From contig CANJLB010000013.1 of assembly GCA_947475065.1 (NCBI GenBank), positions 1-64,000 of the forward strand: 64,000 nt of DNA. Direction: 5' to 3'. The DNA is from Opitutia bacterium (GTDB lineage: Bacteria > Verrucomicrobiota > Verrucomicrobiia > Opitutales > Opitutaceae). The notes beneath the pieces are model-generated. The model was not told the origin of the DNA and searched no databases. It worked only from the letters and a program-made list of their open reading frames with translations. Of this stretch, positions 16,547 to 24,844 are shown one piece after another. A program made the position numbers and the translations under genes. How positions within the stretch are numbered: the first letter of the stretch is position 1; every line of letters starts with the position of its first letter.

Positions 16547-18340
16547 ATGCACCGTTCCCATCACTGCGCCCAGCTTTCCTCCGCCGACCTCGGCGCGTCC
16601 GTCTCGCTCGCCGGCTGGGTGGACACCATCCGCGACCAGGGCGGCATCATCTTCGTGGACCTGCGCGACCGCGAAGGCGTCACCCAAATCAAGCTCGAGC
16701 CCCATGACAACGCGACCCTCGGCGAGCAGCTCAAGCATCTGAAGCCCGAGTCCGTCATCGGTATCACCGGCAAGGTCACCCGCCGCCCCGCCGGCACGGA
16801 AAACAAGTCGCTACCCACCGGCGAGGTCGAAATCGAGGCGACTTCGCTGGAGATTCACAACATCTCCGACACCCCACCCTTCCCCCTCGACGACGCCGGT
16901 GGCGACAAGGTCAACGAAGACCTGCGCCTCACCTACCGCTACCTCGACCTGCGCCGGCCCAAGATGCGGAAAAATCTCGCCGTGCGCCACCGCGCGACCA
17001 AATCCATCCGCGACTATTTCGACGCCCAAGGCTTCATCGAGGTCGAGACGCCCGCCCTGTTCAAGAGCACGCCCGAGGGAGCGCGCGAGTATCTCGTGCC
17101 GTCACGCATCCACCCAGGCCAGTTTTATGCCCTGTCGCAATCGCCGCAGCAGTTCAAACAGATCCTGATGGTCGCCGGCGTGGAAAAATACTTCCAGATT
17201 GCGCGGTGCTTCCGCGACGAAGACTTGCGCGCCGACCGGCAGATGGAATTCACCCAGGTGGACGTGGAGGCGTCGTTCGTCACCCGCGAGGACATCTACG
17301 CGCTGTTCGAAGGCATGCTGAAAAAAATCTGGAAGGACGTGCTCGGCGCAAACATCCCGACGCCCTTTCCCCGCATGCCGTTTGTGGACGCCATGAACCG
17401 CTACGGCGTGGACAAGCCCGACACCCGCTTCGGCCTGGAACTGGTGGATTTCACGGAGACATTCAAAACCTCCGGCTTCAAAGTCTTTGCCTCGGCTGCG
17501 ACTTCCGCCGGCGGCGCGGTCAAGGCATTTAACGCGAAAGGCCTCGCGGACCTCACTCAGGGCGAGCTGAAGAATCTTGAGGATATCGCCAAGTCGCTTG
17601 GGGCCAAAGGTCTCGCGTTTATCAAGGCCGAGGGTGGCGAGTGGAAGTCCCCTATTGTGAAATTTTTCTCGGAGGCCGAGAAAGCCGCGCTCACGGCTCA
17701 GCTCGGCGTCGCCGACGGCGACATGGTGTTCTTCGCCGCCGCGCCTTGGGAGAAAGCGTGCGCCATCCTCGGCCGCATCCGGCTCGAGGCCGCGACCCTG
17801 CTCCAAAAACGCGGCAAGCTCAGCATCCGGCCCGACGACTGGAAGTTTCTGTGGGTTGTGGATTTTCCGCTGATGAGCCACGACGAGGTGGAAAACCGCT
17901 ACGTGGCCACGCACCATCCGTTCACCTCGCCGGTTCCAGAAGACACGGTGTTGCTCGACACCAACCCGAAGGCGGTGCGCGGCCAGCATTACGACCTCGT
18001 GCTCAACGGCAGCGAACTGGGTGGCGGCTCGATCCGCATTCACAACCCTGCGCTGCAAAAGAAAATCTTTGAGGATGTGCTGAAAATCCCGGCCGACGTG
18101 GTCGAGAGCCGCTTCGGCTACATGCTCAAGGCGTTCACCTATGGCGCACCGCCGCATGGCGGCATCGCCTTCGGGCTCGACCGGGTGTGCGCGCTGCTCT
18201 GCGGCACCACCAGCATCCGTGACGTCATCGCATTTCCGAAGACGCAAAAAGGCCAGGACCTCATGGCACAGAGCCCGACGCCTGTCACTGCGAAGCAACT
18301 CAAGGAGCTGCATATCGCGACGGTCATGCCGTCCGAATAA
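16547..18340 (+). CDS. aspS: Aspartyl-tRNA synthetase
   Basis: A 597-residue class II synthetase starting MHRSHHCAQLSSADLGASVS. The N-terminal OB fold (VSLAGWVDTIRDQGGIIFVD) is followed by motif 1, motif 2 (YFQIARCFRDEDLRADRQ), the bacterial GAD insertion (residues about 300-420) and motif 3 (HGGIAFGLDRVCALL). PQQFKQILM and SPQ-type residues of the active site are present. Length is normal for the bacterial type; discriminating versus non-discriminating specificity was not assessed. The ATG follows TCCAACACC without a Shine-Dalgarno sequence. A strong hairpin lies 12 bp past the stop. Confidence 0.95.
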   Translation: MHRSHHCAQLSSADLGASVSLAGWVDTIRDQGGIIFVDLRDREGVTQIKLEPHDNATLGEQLKHLKPESVIGITGKVTRRPAGTENKSLPTGEVEIEATSLEIHNISDTPPFPLDDAGGDKVNEDLRLTYRYLDLRRPKMRKNLAVRHRATKSIRDYFDAQGFIEVETPALFKSTPEGAREYLVPSRIHPGQFYALSQSPQQFKQILMVAGVEKYFQIARCFRDEDLRADRQMEFTQVDVEASFVTREDIYALFEGMLKKIWKDVLGANIPTPFPRMPFVDAMNRYGVDKPDTRFGLELVDFTETFKTSGFKVFASAATSAGGAVKAFNAKGLADLTQGELKNLEDIAKSLGAKGLAFIKAEGGEWKSPIVKFFSEAEKAALTAQLGVADGDMVFFAAAPWEKACAILGRIRLEAATLLQKRGKLSIRPDDWKFLWVVDFPLMSHDEVENRYVATHHPFTSPVPEDTVLLDTNPKAVRGQHYDLVLNGSELGGGSIRIHNPALQKKIFEDVLKIPADVVESRFGYMLKAFTYGAPPHGGIAFGLDRVCALLCGTTSIRDVIAFPKTQKGQDLMAQSPTPVTAKQLKELHIATVMPSE

Positions 18341-18352
18341 TTCTCGGAAGTT

Positions 18353-18415
18353 AATTCAGAAGCCAAGAAGCCAGGAAGATTTCCCACTTCTTGGTTTCCT
18401 GGCTTCTGAATTTTT
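18353..18415. terminator. Bidirectional terminator built from a short-period repeat
   Basis: The 12-nt arm AATTCAGAAGCC (18353-18364) pairs with GGCTTCTGAATT (18401-18412). Inner segments are repeats of the same words (CAGAAGC, CAAGAAGC, CAGGAAG), which can pair further. A T-run (18411-18415) follows on the + strand and an A-rich flank provides Us on the other strand. It lies between the convergent aspS and the thrS-side genes, so it fits a terminator for both directions. Confidence 0.75.
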
Positions 18416-18418
18416 ATC

Positions 18419-18454
18419 TCAGCCCTTCTTCTTCTCCGGCAGCGCGCGGGTGGC
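18419..18454 (-). repeat. Distal copy of the thrS 3' end (direct repeat, cassette boundary)
   Basis: Read on the minus strand this 36-nt segment encodes A-T-R-A-L-P-E-K-K-K-G followed by TGA. The true thrS end at 21238-21273 encodes A-T-R-A-L-P-E-K-K-K-E and TAG. Positions 18424-18454 match 21243-21273 in 30 of 31 bases; the single difference is a synonymous third position. The segment begins right after the stop codon of the last cassette gene and is followed by the terminator hairpin, as expected for the original downstream flank of thrS. Confidence 0.85.
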
Positions 18455-19222
18455 TTAACCGCCCGAGGACTCCGGCACGAATGCACCGAAGCCACCGGAC
18501 GGATTGCGCCGCAGCGAAAACCAAGTGGTGAAACGAAACCACATCTCCGCCAGCGGTCCAGTGCGTGGCAACTGATTTGCGATGGACGAACCATCCGCAG
18601 TCACAAGGTTGATTTCTACGCCGGCCTTTTGCCACGGCGCGAGCGCATGGGCGAGGTCTCGGCCGGGCGGTATGGCAGCTTCTCGTACAACGAACACACG
18701 ATTGATGCCGTGCGCCGCCAACGTCCGTGCCGAGGGCAGATCCGAGGCGAACACCACCGAACGGTTGTCGAACATCTCCTCATCAATCAGGCGGCCTGGG
18801 GCCTGTCGCTGGGCATCAAGCACAAAGACCGGCGGTGCATCGGGCGGCGGCGGGCAAGCGGTCAGTTCCGGTGCGGAGGTGACGAGCACGTTAAGGAGCG
18901 AATCCACGTCCACGGCCGATTCGACGGGGCCCGGCTCGCTTGGGAGATAGGGCGGCGGACAGGCGTTTAGCAGCGACACAGGCTGCCAGCCGATTGCCGC
19001 GGCTTGCAGCGCAAAGTAGAACGCGGCAGTTCCCGGCAAGTCGGCCACGATGGCACAACGGACCTTGCCGGGTTGCAGCCAAGCGAGGTCAAACTGGGGA
19101 CGTACGATGCCAGCCAGTTCGAGTGGCGGATGCGGCAGGTGTGCGAACGGCACGGGCTTCACCCATGGCGACCACACGCTGGCCGCCGGCGCCCATGCTT
19201 CATATATGGCGTATTTGTCCAT
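18455..19222 (-). CDS. Conserved-context protein of unknown function (third cassette gene)
   Basis: A 255-residue protein starting MDKYAIYEAWAPAASVWSPW at ATG 19222, 4 bp after the stop of the ATP-grasp gene. It has no signal peptide or membrane helix and no motif I recognise. Alternating strands and helices, such as CAIVADLPGTAAFYFALQAA and VVFASDLPSARTLAAHGINR (followed by VFVVRE), suggest an alpha/beta fold. The first of these runs is also unusually hydrophobic. Aromatic- and proline-rich stretches occur near both ends. The position as last gene of a tight three-gene cassette suggests it works with the ligase, perhaps as a substrate-recognition partner. That is inference only. Its stop codon abuts the 36-bp direct repeat. 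Confidence 0.72.
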   Translation of the reverse strand: MDKYAIYEAWAPAASVWSPWVKPVPFAHLPHPPLELAGIVRPQFDLAWLQPGKVRCAIVADLPGTAAFYFALQAAAIGWQPVSLLNACPPPYLPSEPGPVESAVDVDSLLNVLVTSAPELTACPPPPDAPPVFVLDAQRQAPGRLIDEEMFDNRSVVFASDLPSARTLAAHGINRVFVVREAAIPPGRDLAHALAPWQKAGVEINLVTADGSSIANQLPRTGPLAEMWFRFTTWFSLRRNPSGGFGAFVPESSGG

Positions 19223-19226
19223 CAGC

Positions 19227-20450
19227 TTAATCCTCGACCAGCACGGCGACATCCCGCGCCAAATAGTCAATCACCGGTTGCGGCGAGAGCCGTCCGTAAA
19301 TGCCGGCGGCACGGCCGTCCACGGTGTAGACGCCCAGGCAGACGTGCATCGGCCCATCCGGAGTGCCGAGCGGGCACGAATCGAAGCGCTGCTGTGCGAT
19401 CCAGCTTCCCGGCCGCACCAATGCGTGCAGACGTGCCGCGCCAAAGCCCCGCCGTGCCGGCCACACGCGACCGAGCACGCTCGCGCCGTTGTTGCAGTAA
19501 GCGGCTTTCAGCAGCCAGTCGCCGCGCCCGGCGGTGACGTGCGGCGCGCGCACCGGCGGCAGCAGGCGCGACCACGTCGGCACCGGCACGGCGAGTTCGT
19601 CCCAAAGCAGCGGCAGGCGCTTGCTTTCGCTGAGAACGGCGGCGGCGGGATTGCACACGGGCGTCAGTCCGCCGCGAAAGAGCGACTGCCAGTTTTCGCC
19701 GGCGACGCGTGTCATCCACTCGCCTTGGTAAAAACGAAAGATAACCCCGACCGGCGGCGGCTCCGTTCCTCCCAAGATGTGCGCGCGGCGGTCACGCCAG
19801 AGCAGTTGCTCCGGACGCGCGATGAGGGTTTCGCAGCCGCGCTCGCGCAATGCCGCCGCGAGGCCGGCGACAACCTGAAGGTCGTCCGTATAGCCGGGTG
19901 CCGCGAGCAGCGCAACGCGTGGAAGGTCGCGTGCTTGGAGGGCGAGGGCATCGGCCAGCGCGGCGCGCGGATCGCATGTCAGGCTGAAGCCGGGGAAATA
20001 TTCCGCGATCATCGCGGTGAAAGTCGCGGCCTCGTTATAGCCGCCGGGCACGTCACTGTTCACTTCGGAAACCCGCCAGCCGTCGGTTGTCGGGTGAAAA
20101 TCGTGGCGCATCACGCGCGCAGCGGCTGGCGTCCATGGCAGGTCGGTTTCGAGCGCGCGGCGCACGCGCGCAGGCAGACCGAGGCGCGGCCACAGCTCCG
20201 GGCGCCGCACGAGCGCCTGCTCGACGGCCAGATGCTCGCTGGTGAGCGCCTCGGCATCGTGGGCAAGGCGCGACCATTCCGCGCGCGACAACAACAGCGC
20301 GAAGGACGCGAGCGCGGCCACGTCGCCGACCTGGGGGTCCCATTTGCAGCCGTCGAGCGCCATGTGCCGCACGATCTCGCGGTGCCGCGCCGCCGACAGC
20401 CGCTCGGTGCAGCGCAACGACTCGGCCACCGCCTTTGGCGTGGCATTCAT
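19227..20450 (-). CDS. Glutathionylspermidine-synthase-like ATP-grasp ligase (YgiC/YjfC type)
   Basis: A 407-residue protein resembling the C-terminal synthetase domain of glutathionylspermidine synthase and the E. coli paralogues YgiC/YjfC. Supporting segments are MRHDFHPTTDGWRVSEVNSD followed by VPGGYNEA (the R-x-D/E-x-N substrate and Mg region), SKRLPLLWDEL, GDWLLKAAYCNNGASVLG (nucleotide-binding lysine strand) and the end GIYGRLSPQPVIDYLARDVA then VLVE. There is no amidase domain. Such proteins form amide bonds between a peptide carboxylate and an amine. The natural substrate of the stand-alone type is unknown. The ATG overlaps the TGA of the upstream membrane-protein gene (ATGA), showing coupling. 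Confidence 0.82.
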   Translation of the reverse strand: MNATPKAVAESLRCTERLSAARHREIVRHMALDGCKWDPQVGDVAALASFALLLSRAEWSRLAHDAEALTSEHLAVEQALVRRPELWPRLGLPARVRRALETDLPWTPAAARVMRHDFHPTTDGWRVSEVNSDVPGGYNEAATFTAMIAEYFPGFSLTCDPRAALADALALQARDLPRVALLAAPGYTDDLQVVAGLAAALRERGCETLIARPEQLLWRDRRAHILGGTEPPPVGVIFRFYQGEWMTRVAGENWQSLFRGGLTPVCNPAAAVLSESKRLPLLWDELAVPVPTWSRLLPPVRAPHVTAGRGDWLLKAAYCNNGASVLGRVWPARRGFGAARLHALVRPGSWIAQQRFDSCPLGTPDGPMHVCLGVYTVDGRAAGIYGRLSPQPVIDYLARDVAVLVED

Positions 20451-21214
20451 GCAATGGACGCCGCCCCAATGAAAACAAACACGCCGGCCGGCAGCAGGCC
20501 CGCCAGCAGCCAGCCGCAGCGCGCGCCCAACATCCTGTCGGCGAGCCAGCCGAGGACGAGCAGCCCCACCAAGACGGGCACGGAGAGCAAAAACTTATGC
20601 AAGATGCCGTGGATCGAAACCCAGTCGCCCGAGGCGGCGACGGCGAGCGGCAGGCCAGCCCCGAGCATCAGCGCGCCGAAGCGGAGCCCTGCCGCCAGAT
20701 TACGGCCGGAAACAATGCTGTCGGACACCTGCGTAATGGTTCCAACCAGCAGGGCAAATCCCGCAAGCAGCGCGCAGGCGAGCACGAGCGGCCCCAAGGC
20801 GGTGTAGACTGTCCGGCCCTCACCGATGTTGGCCCCGATGTTGAGCGTGAGCCCGGCCAGCCATGCACCGACGATGGCGGGAAGCACGGCGGCGTTGCGC
20901 TGTCCAACGGCGCTGCCAACCACATCGAGACCCAGCAAATTCAGCAGAGTGAGCGTTGCGCGCAAAATCACCGCACCTACAGCGGTGAACAGGAGAATGT
21001 AGCCCGCGTTCCCGCGCACCTCGGCGGAGTAATAGCGGCTGACGGCCAAAGCCAACGTAGACAAACAAGCTGGCGGTGTCAGCACGAGCACACCACGATA
21101 CCACTTCGGACAGTCGGGAGAGAAAAAACGCAGGACATGGACAAACCACGATCCCCAAGCGGCGACAGCGACAATGGTTGCAGCCAGCAGCAAGAAGGAT
21201 TCGTCGTTGCCCAT
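20447..21214 (-). CDS. DUF350-like integral membrane protein
   Basis: A 255-residue protein with about seven hydrophobic segments, starting MGNDESFLLLAATIVAVAAW. Two internal copies of the same motif are visible: GQRNAAVLPAIVGAWLAGLT and SGRNLAAGLRFGALMLGAGL, both R-N-x-A-A followed by a Gly/Ala-rich helix, as in the DUF350 (YjfL) family. In E. coli and many other bacteria DUF350 proteins are encoded next to YjfC/YgiC-type ligases, matching the order here. It is the first gene of the cassette and starts 23 bp after the thrS stop, with no terminator visible between, so read-through from thrS is likely. Confidence 0.72.
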   Translation of the reverse strand: MGNDESFLLLAATIVAVAAWGSWFVHVLRFFSPDCPKWYRGVLVLTPPACLSTLALAVSRYYSAEVRGNAGYILLFTAVGAVILRATLTLLNLLGLDVVGSAVGQRNAAVLPAIVGAWLAGLTLNIGANIGEGRTVYTALGPLVLACALLAGFALLVGTITQVSDSIVSGRNLAAGLRFGALMLGAGLPLAVAASGDWVSIHGILHKFLLSVPVLVGLLVLGWLADRMLGARCGWLLAGLLPAGVFVFIGAASIA

Positions 21215-21237
21215 GGGGAATGTTGCCCCTGACGGGA

Positions 21238-21273
21238 CTACTCCTTCTTCTTCTCCGGCAGGGCGCGGGTGGC
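21238..21273 (-). repeat. Proximal copy of the thrS 3'-end direct repeat
   Basis: This 36-nt segment is the genuine thrS 3' end (codons for A-T-R-A-L-P-E-K-K-K-E and the TAG stop). Its near-identical partner lies at 18419-18454 in the same orientation, about 2.8 kb away. The two copies enclose exactly the three cassette genes. Confidence 0.85.
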
Positions 21274-23151
21274 GATTTCGGTTTTCAGGCGTTCGAGGAA
21301 GGAGGCGAAGGGCTGCACGCCCTCGTCGCCCTTGGCGCGGGAGCGCACGCTCACCGCCTGCGCCTCGGCCTCCTTGCCGCCGAGCACAAGGGCATAGGTC
21401 GTTTTGTCCAGCTCGGCACGCCGGATCTTGGCCCCGAGCTTGTCGTTGTGCTCGTCCACCGTCGCACGGACGCCGGCGGCGTGGAGCTGCGCCCGCAAGG
21501 CATGGGCATAGTCGAGCTGCTTGTCGCTGATGGGCACGAGCCGCACCTGCTCGGGCGCGAGCCACGCCGGGAAGTCACCGCCAAAGTGCTCGATGAGCAC
21601 GCCGCAAAAACGCTCCATCGAGCCGAAGGGCGCGCGGTGGATCATCACGGGGCGATGCTTCTCATTGTCCGCGCCGATGTAGCTCAGGTCGAAGCGCACC
21701 GGCAGGTTATAGTCCACCTGCACGGTGCCGAGCTGCCACTCGCGGCCAATCACATCCTTGATGACAAAGTCGATCTTCGGTCCGTAGAACGCGGCCTCCC
21801 CGGGCTCTTCGGTGAACGGCACGCCAAGTGTCTTGGCGGCCTCGCGGCACGCGTGCTCGGCCTTGTCCCAGTGGGTGGCTTCGCCGGTGTATTTGTTGGA
21901 GTCGGGGTCGCGCAGGCCGACGCGCACACGGTAGTCGGCCATGCCGAGCGTGGTCAGCACGATCTTCACGAGCGCAAGGCAGCCGAGCACCTCCGCCGCC
22001 ACCTGCTCCTCGGTGCAAAAGAGATGGGCGTCATCCTGGGTGAAACCGCGGACGCGCGTCATGCCGTTAAGCTCGCCGGACTGTTCCCAACGGTAAACGG
22101 TGCCGAACTCAGCCAGCCGCACCGGCAGGTCGCGGTAGGAGTGCGGCTGCGAGGCAAAAATCTTGATGTGGTGCGGGCAGTTCATCGGCTTCAGCATGAA
22201 GCCATCGAGCAGCTGGGCGTCGGGTTTGACGCGGTCGGGCGTGATGGTCTCACGACCGGTGCGGGCGTTGATCTGGGCCGCAAGCTGGCCCGAGACAGCC
22301 TCAAGGCGCGCGACCATGTCGGCGCACGAGCAACCTTCCCCGAGGATCTTGGCCAGCGAGACGTTTTCGACGACCGGCGAGAATTGCGACTCTTTGTAGT
22401 AGGGAAAATGACCCGAAGTCTTGTAGAGTTCCAGCTTGCCGATATGCGGGGTGAACACCTGCGAGTAACCCTGCTTGCGCAGTTCCTCGCTGATAAAGTT
22501 CTGCAACTCCTGCCGCACGATTGCGCCATTGGGCGTCCAGAGGATGAGCCCCTGGCCCACGTCCTCGTCGATGTGGAAAAGCTTCAGATCGCGTCCCAGT
22601 TTGCGGTGGTCGCGGGCCTTGGCCTGCTCCTGCCGCTCCAAATATTGGGCGAGTTCTTCCTTGGTGGGAAACGCCGTGCCGTAGATGCGTTGGAGCTGCT
22701 GGTTCTTCTCATCGCCGCGGTGATACGCGCCGGCGATGGAGAGAAGCTTGAACGCCTTCAGCTTCGCCGAGTAGCGGACGTGTGTGCCGGCGCAGAGGTC
22801 CATGAAGTCGCCGTTCTGGTAGAAGGAGATTTTCTCGCCCTCGGGGATGTCGGCGAGGCGGCCGAGCTTGTAGCGCTCCTGCCCGCGCGCGCGGATGATC
22901 TCGGCGGCCTCCTCGCGGGAGACTTCCTTGCGGTCGAAGCGCTGATTCTCCTCGGCGACCTTCTTCATTTCGCCCTCGATGCGGGTGAGGTCGTCGGCGG
23001 TGAACTTGTGGTCGAGATCGAAATCGTAGTAGAACCCGGTGTCCGTGGGCGGGCCGATGTCGAGCTTGGCCTCGGGAAAAAGGCGGAGGACGGCGGTCGC
23101 GAGGATGTGCGACGCGGAATGGCGGAGTTCTTCAAGCGGAGTCATGGGCAT
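21238..23151 (-). CDS. thrS: Threonyl-tRNA synthetase lacking the TGS domain, with a catalytic-core insertion
   Basis: A 637-residue class II synthetase. It begins almost directly with the editing domain (LRHSASHILATAVLRLFPEA, zinc motif HxxxH with DLCAGTHV), so the usual N-terminal TGS domain of about 60 residues is absent. Core motifs are IVRQELQNFISEELRKQG, FMLKPMNCPHHIKIFA, GFTQDDAHLFCTEEQVAAEV and HRAPFGSMERFCGVLIEHFG. The C-terminal anticodon domain is complete. About 55 extra residues (roughly 258-315, containing CSCADMVARLEA) separate the KESQF region from LKPMNCP. The family-typical MNCPGH is MNCPHH here. Its last 12 codons are repeated at 18419-18454. Confidence 0.93.
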   Translation of the reverse strand: MPMTPLEELRHSASHILATAVLRLFPEAKLDIGPPTDTGFYYDFDLDHKFTADDLTRIEGEMKKVAEENQRFDRKEVSREEAAEIIRARGQERYKLGRLADIPEGEKISFYQNGDFMDLCAGTHVRYSAKLKAFKLLSIAGAYHRGDEKNQQLQRIYGTAFPTKEELAQYLERQEQAKARDHRKLGRDLKLFHIDEDVGQGLILWTPNGAIVRQELQNFISEELRKQGYSQVFTPHIGKLELYKTSGHFPYYKESQFSPVVENVSLAKILGEGCSCADMVARLEAVSGQLAAQINARTGRETITPDRVKPDAQLLDGFMLKPMNCPHHIKIFASQPHSYRDLPVRLAEFGTVYRWEQSGELNGMTRVRGFTQDDAHLFCTEEQVAAEVLGCLALVKIVLTTLGMADYRVRVGLRDPDSNKYTGEATHWDKAEHACREAAKTLGVPFTEEPGEAAFYGPKIDFVIKDVIGREWQLGTVQVDYNLPVRFDLSYIGADNEKHRPVMIHRAPFGSMERFCGVLIEHFGGDFPAWLAPEQVRLVPISDKQLDYAHALRAQLHAAGVRATVDEHNDKLGAKIRRAELDKTTYALVLGGKEAEAQAVSVRSRAKGDEGVQPFASFLERLKTEIATRALPEKKKE

Positions 23152-23173
23152 GGCTGGAAAATGAGTTTGGATT

Positions 23174-23271
23174 GGGACACAGAGTTCACAGAGTAAGCAC
23201 AGAGGTCACGGAGGAAATGCGCTGGCTCTGTGTCCTCTGTGCGCTGCGCTCAGTGCTCTCTGTGACCAAGG
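23174..23271. repeat. Inverted nonamer-like array between cysS and thrS
   Basis: The left part has CACAGAGTT, CACAGAGTAAG, CACAGAGGT, CACGGAGGA (23178-23215). The right part is the degenerate inverse (CTCTGTGTCC, TCTGTGCGC, CTCTGTGACC). It fills most of the 127-bp gap between the cysS stop and the thrS start and could fold into a long hairpin in the transcript, separating the two genes. Confidence 0.8.
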
Positions 23272-23278
23272 TTTAGAA

Positions 23279-24664
23279 TTATTTTTTCAAAGACTCTAGT
23301 TTGTATCCGTCTTTGCCGTCGAGCATGGCCCAGCCGGCGGCGGTGAGTTCCTTGCGGAGGGCGTCGGCGGCGGCGAAGTCCTTGGCGGCTTTCGCGGCCC
23401 AACGTTTTTCGGCGAGGGCGGAGATTTCAGTTGGGACTGCGGTCTGCGAAGCGGCTGGCTGGTGCAGGTCGAGACCGAGCCCAAACATCACGCGGTCAAA
23501 GGACGCGGCGTCAGGCTCGCCTTCTTTGCGATTGGCGATGGTGAACAATGCGCCGAGCGCGCCAGGAGTGTTGAGGTCGTCCTGCAACGAGGCCAACGCA
23601 GGAGCGAACGCATCGTGGGCGGCACCGGCGGCGGCGAGCGAGGCGCGGTGCGCCCGCAAACTGGCGAGCGCACTCTCGGCGGCGTGCAGCGAGTCGAGCG
23701 TGAAGTTGAGCTGCTTGCGTGGGTGGCCGGCGAGGAGGGCGTAACGGACAGCCATCGGGGAGAAACCTTTCGCGGTCAGCTCGTCGAGCGTGTAAAGGTT
23801 GCCAAGGCTTTTGCTCATCTTCTTGCCGTCCACGAGCAGATGCTCGCTGTGATACCAGTGGCGGGCGAAGGGCTGGCCGTTGCAGCACTCGCTCTGGGCG
23901 ATTTCGTTTTCGTGATGGGGGAAGAGCAGGTCCACGCCACCGGTGTGGAGGTCAATCGTCTCGCCGAGGAGCGCCTTGCTCATGGCGCTGCACTCGATGT
24001 GCCAGCCGGGGCGGCCCTCGGCGGCGCCGCGCGGGCCGGACCATTTGTTCGTGCCGTCGTCGGGTTTCCACGCCTTCCAGAGGGCAAAGTCGCTACCGTC
24101 TTCCTTCTCGTCGGCATCGGCGGCCGGGGGTTTGCCGGCGAGGGCCGAGCCGATTTGCAGCTCGCGCTCCTTCACACGCGAGAGCGCGCCGTAGCCTGGG
24201 AACGAGGAGACCTTGAAATACACGGAGCCGTCGGCGGCGCGGTAGGCGTTGCCCTTCTCCATCAGGCACTCGATCATGCTGACCTGCTCGCGCATGTAGC
24301 GCGGGTCAGTGGCGCGCGGCTCTGCGTGGGGCGGGAGGCAGTTGAGCGCGGCGCAGTCGGCGTGAAATTTGTCCGTCCATTGTTTCGTTACCTCGGCGAG
24401 CGGGCGGCCTTCGTCACGGGCGCGCTTGATCGTCTTGTCGTCCACGTCGGTGAGATTGCGGACGTGCTTCACCTTGTCCGGGCCGAACTCGAGCTCGAGC
24501 AGGCGGCGGAGGACGTCGTTGACGACGAAAGTGCGGAAGTTGCCGATGTGCGCCGCCGCATAAACCGTGGGGCCGCAGTTGTAGAAACGGAAAACGCCGT
24601 CGGGGTGGGACGGGCGCAGCTCGCGCAGCTGGCGGGTGAGGGAGTCGTGAAGGCGGATGGGCAT
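23279..24664 (-). CDS. cysS: Cysteinyl-tRNA synthetase
   Basis: A 461-residue class I synthetase starting MPIRLHDSLTRQLRELRPSH. Motifs are YNCGPTVYAAAHIGNFRTFV (zinc cysteine and HIGH-type motif), GGVDLLFPHHENEIAQSECC (zinc histidine region) and HLLVDGKKMSKSLGN (KMSKS). The DALR-like helical C-terminus is present and ends with KDGYKLESLKK. Upstream in-frame starts at 24706 and 24820 add no conserved sequence. Same strand as thrS. It is divergent from the DUF1428 gene, with 180 bp between that must hold both promoters. Confidence 0.94.
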   Translation of the reverse strand: MPIRLHDSLTRQLRELRPSHPDGVFRFYNCGPTVYAAAHIGNFRTFVVNDVLRRLLELEFGPDKVKHVRNLTDVDDKTIKRARDEGRPLAEVTKQWTDKFHADCAALNCLPPHAEPRATDPRYMREQVSMIECLMEKGNAYRAADGSVYFKVSSFPGYGALSRVKERELQIGSALAGKPPAADADEKEDGSDFALWKAWKPDDGTNKWSGPRGAAEGRPGWHIECSAMSKALLGETIDLHTGGVDLLFPHHENEIAQSECCNGQPFARHWYHSEHLLVDGKKMSKSLGNLYTLDELTAKGFSPMAVRYALLAGHPRKQLNFTLDSLHAAESALASLRAHRASLAAAGAAHDAFAPALASLQDDLNTPGALGALFTIANRKEGEPDAASFDRVMFGLGLDLHQPAASQTAVPTEISALAEKRWAAKAAKDFAAADALRKELTAAGWAMLDGKDGYKLESLKK

Positions 24665-24844
24665 GAGGCAAGCGGTAGTTGGGGCAGTTTCGCCGGGTGT
24701 TTCCATCCAATTTTGATGTGGGGCGAAGTTGGGCTTGCGTCGGCGCGGTGGCGGCGGAGTAGTTTTCGCCTGTCCGGTGGACAGCGCGCGCCCTCGCGCG
24801 TTCCCGCCTCCTCCCCCCAACCTTCAACCCATCCCCACCCGCAC

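Noticed and set aside
19050-20807. Plus-strand frame of 585 codons across the ATP-grasp gene
   Set aside because: Antisense to a gene with ATP-grasp ligase motifs and ATGA coupling to its neighbour; the product has no recognisable pattern.
18455-21273. Complete integrative element
   Set aside because: The direct repeats are clear, but no integrase, transposase or phage gene lies between them, so only an insertion footprint is claimed.
23174-23271. CRISPR array or riboswitch
   Set aside because: Degenerate nonamers without spacers, and no aptamer-like conserved core; best explained as an inverted simple array.
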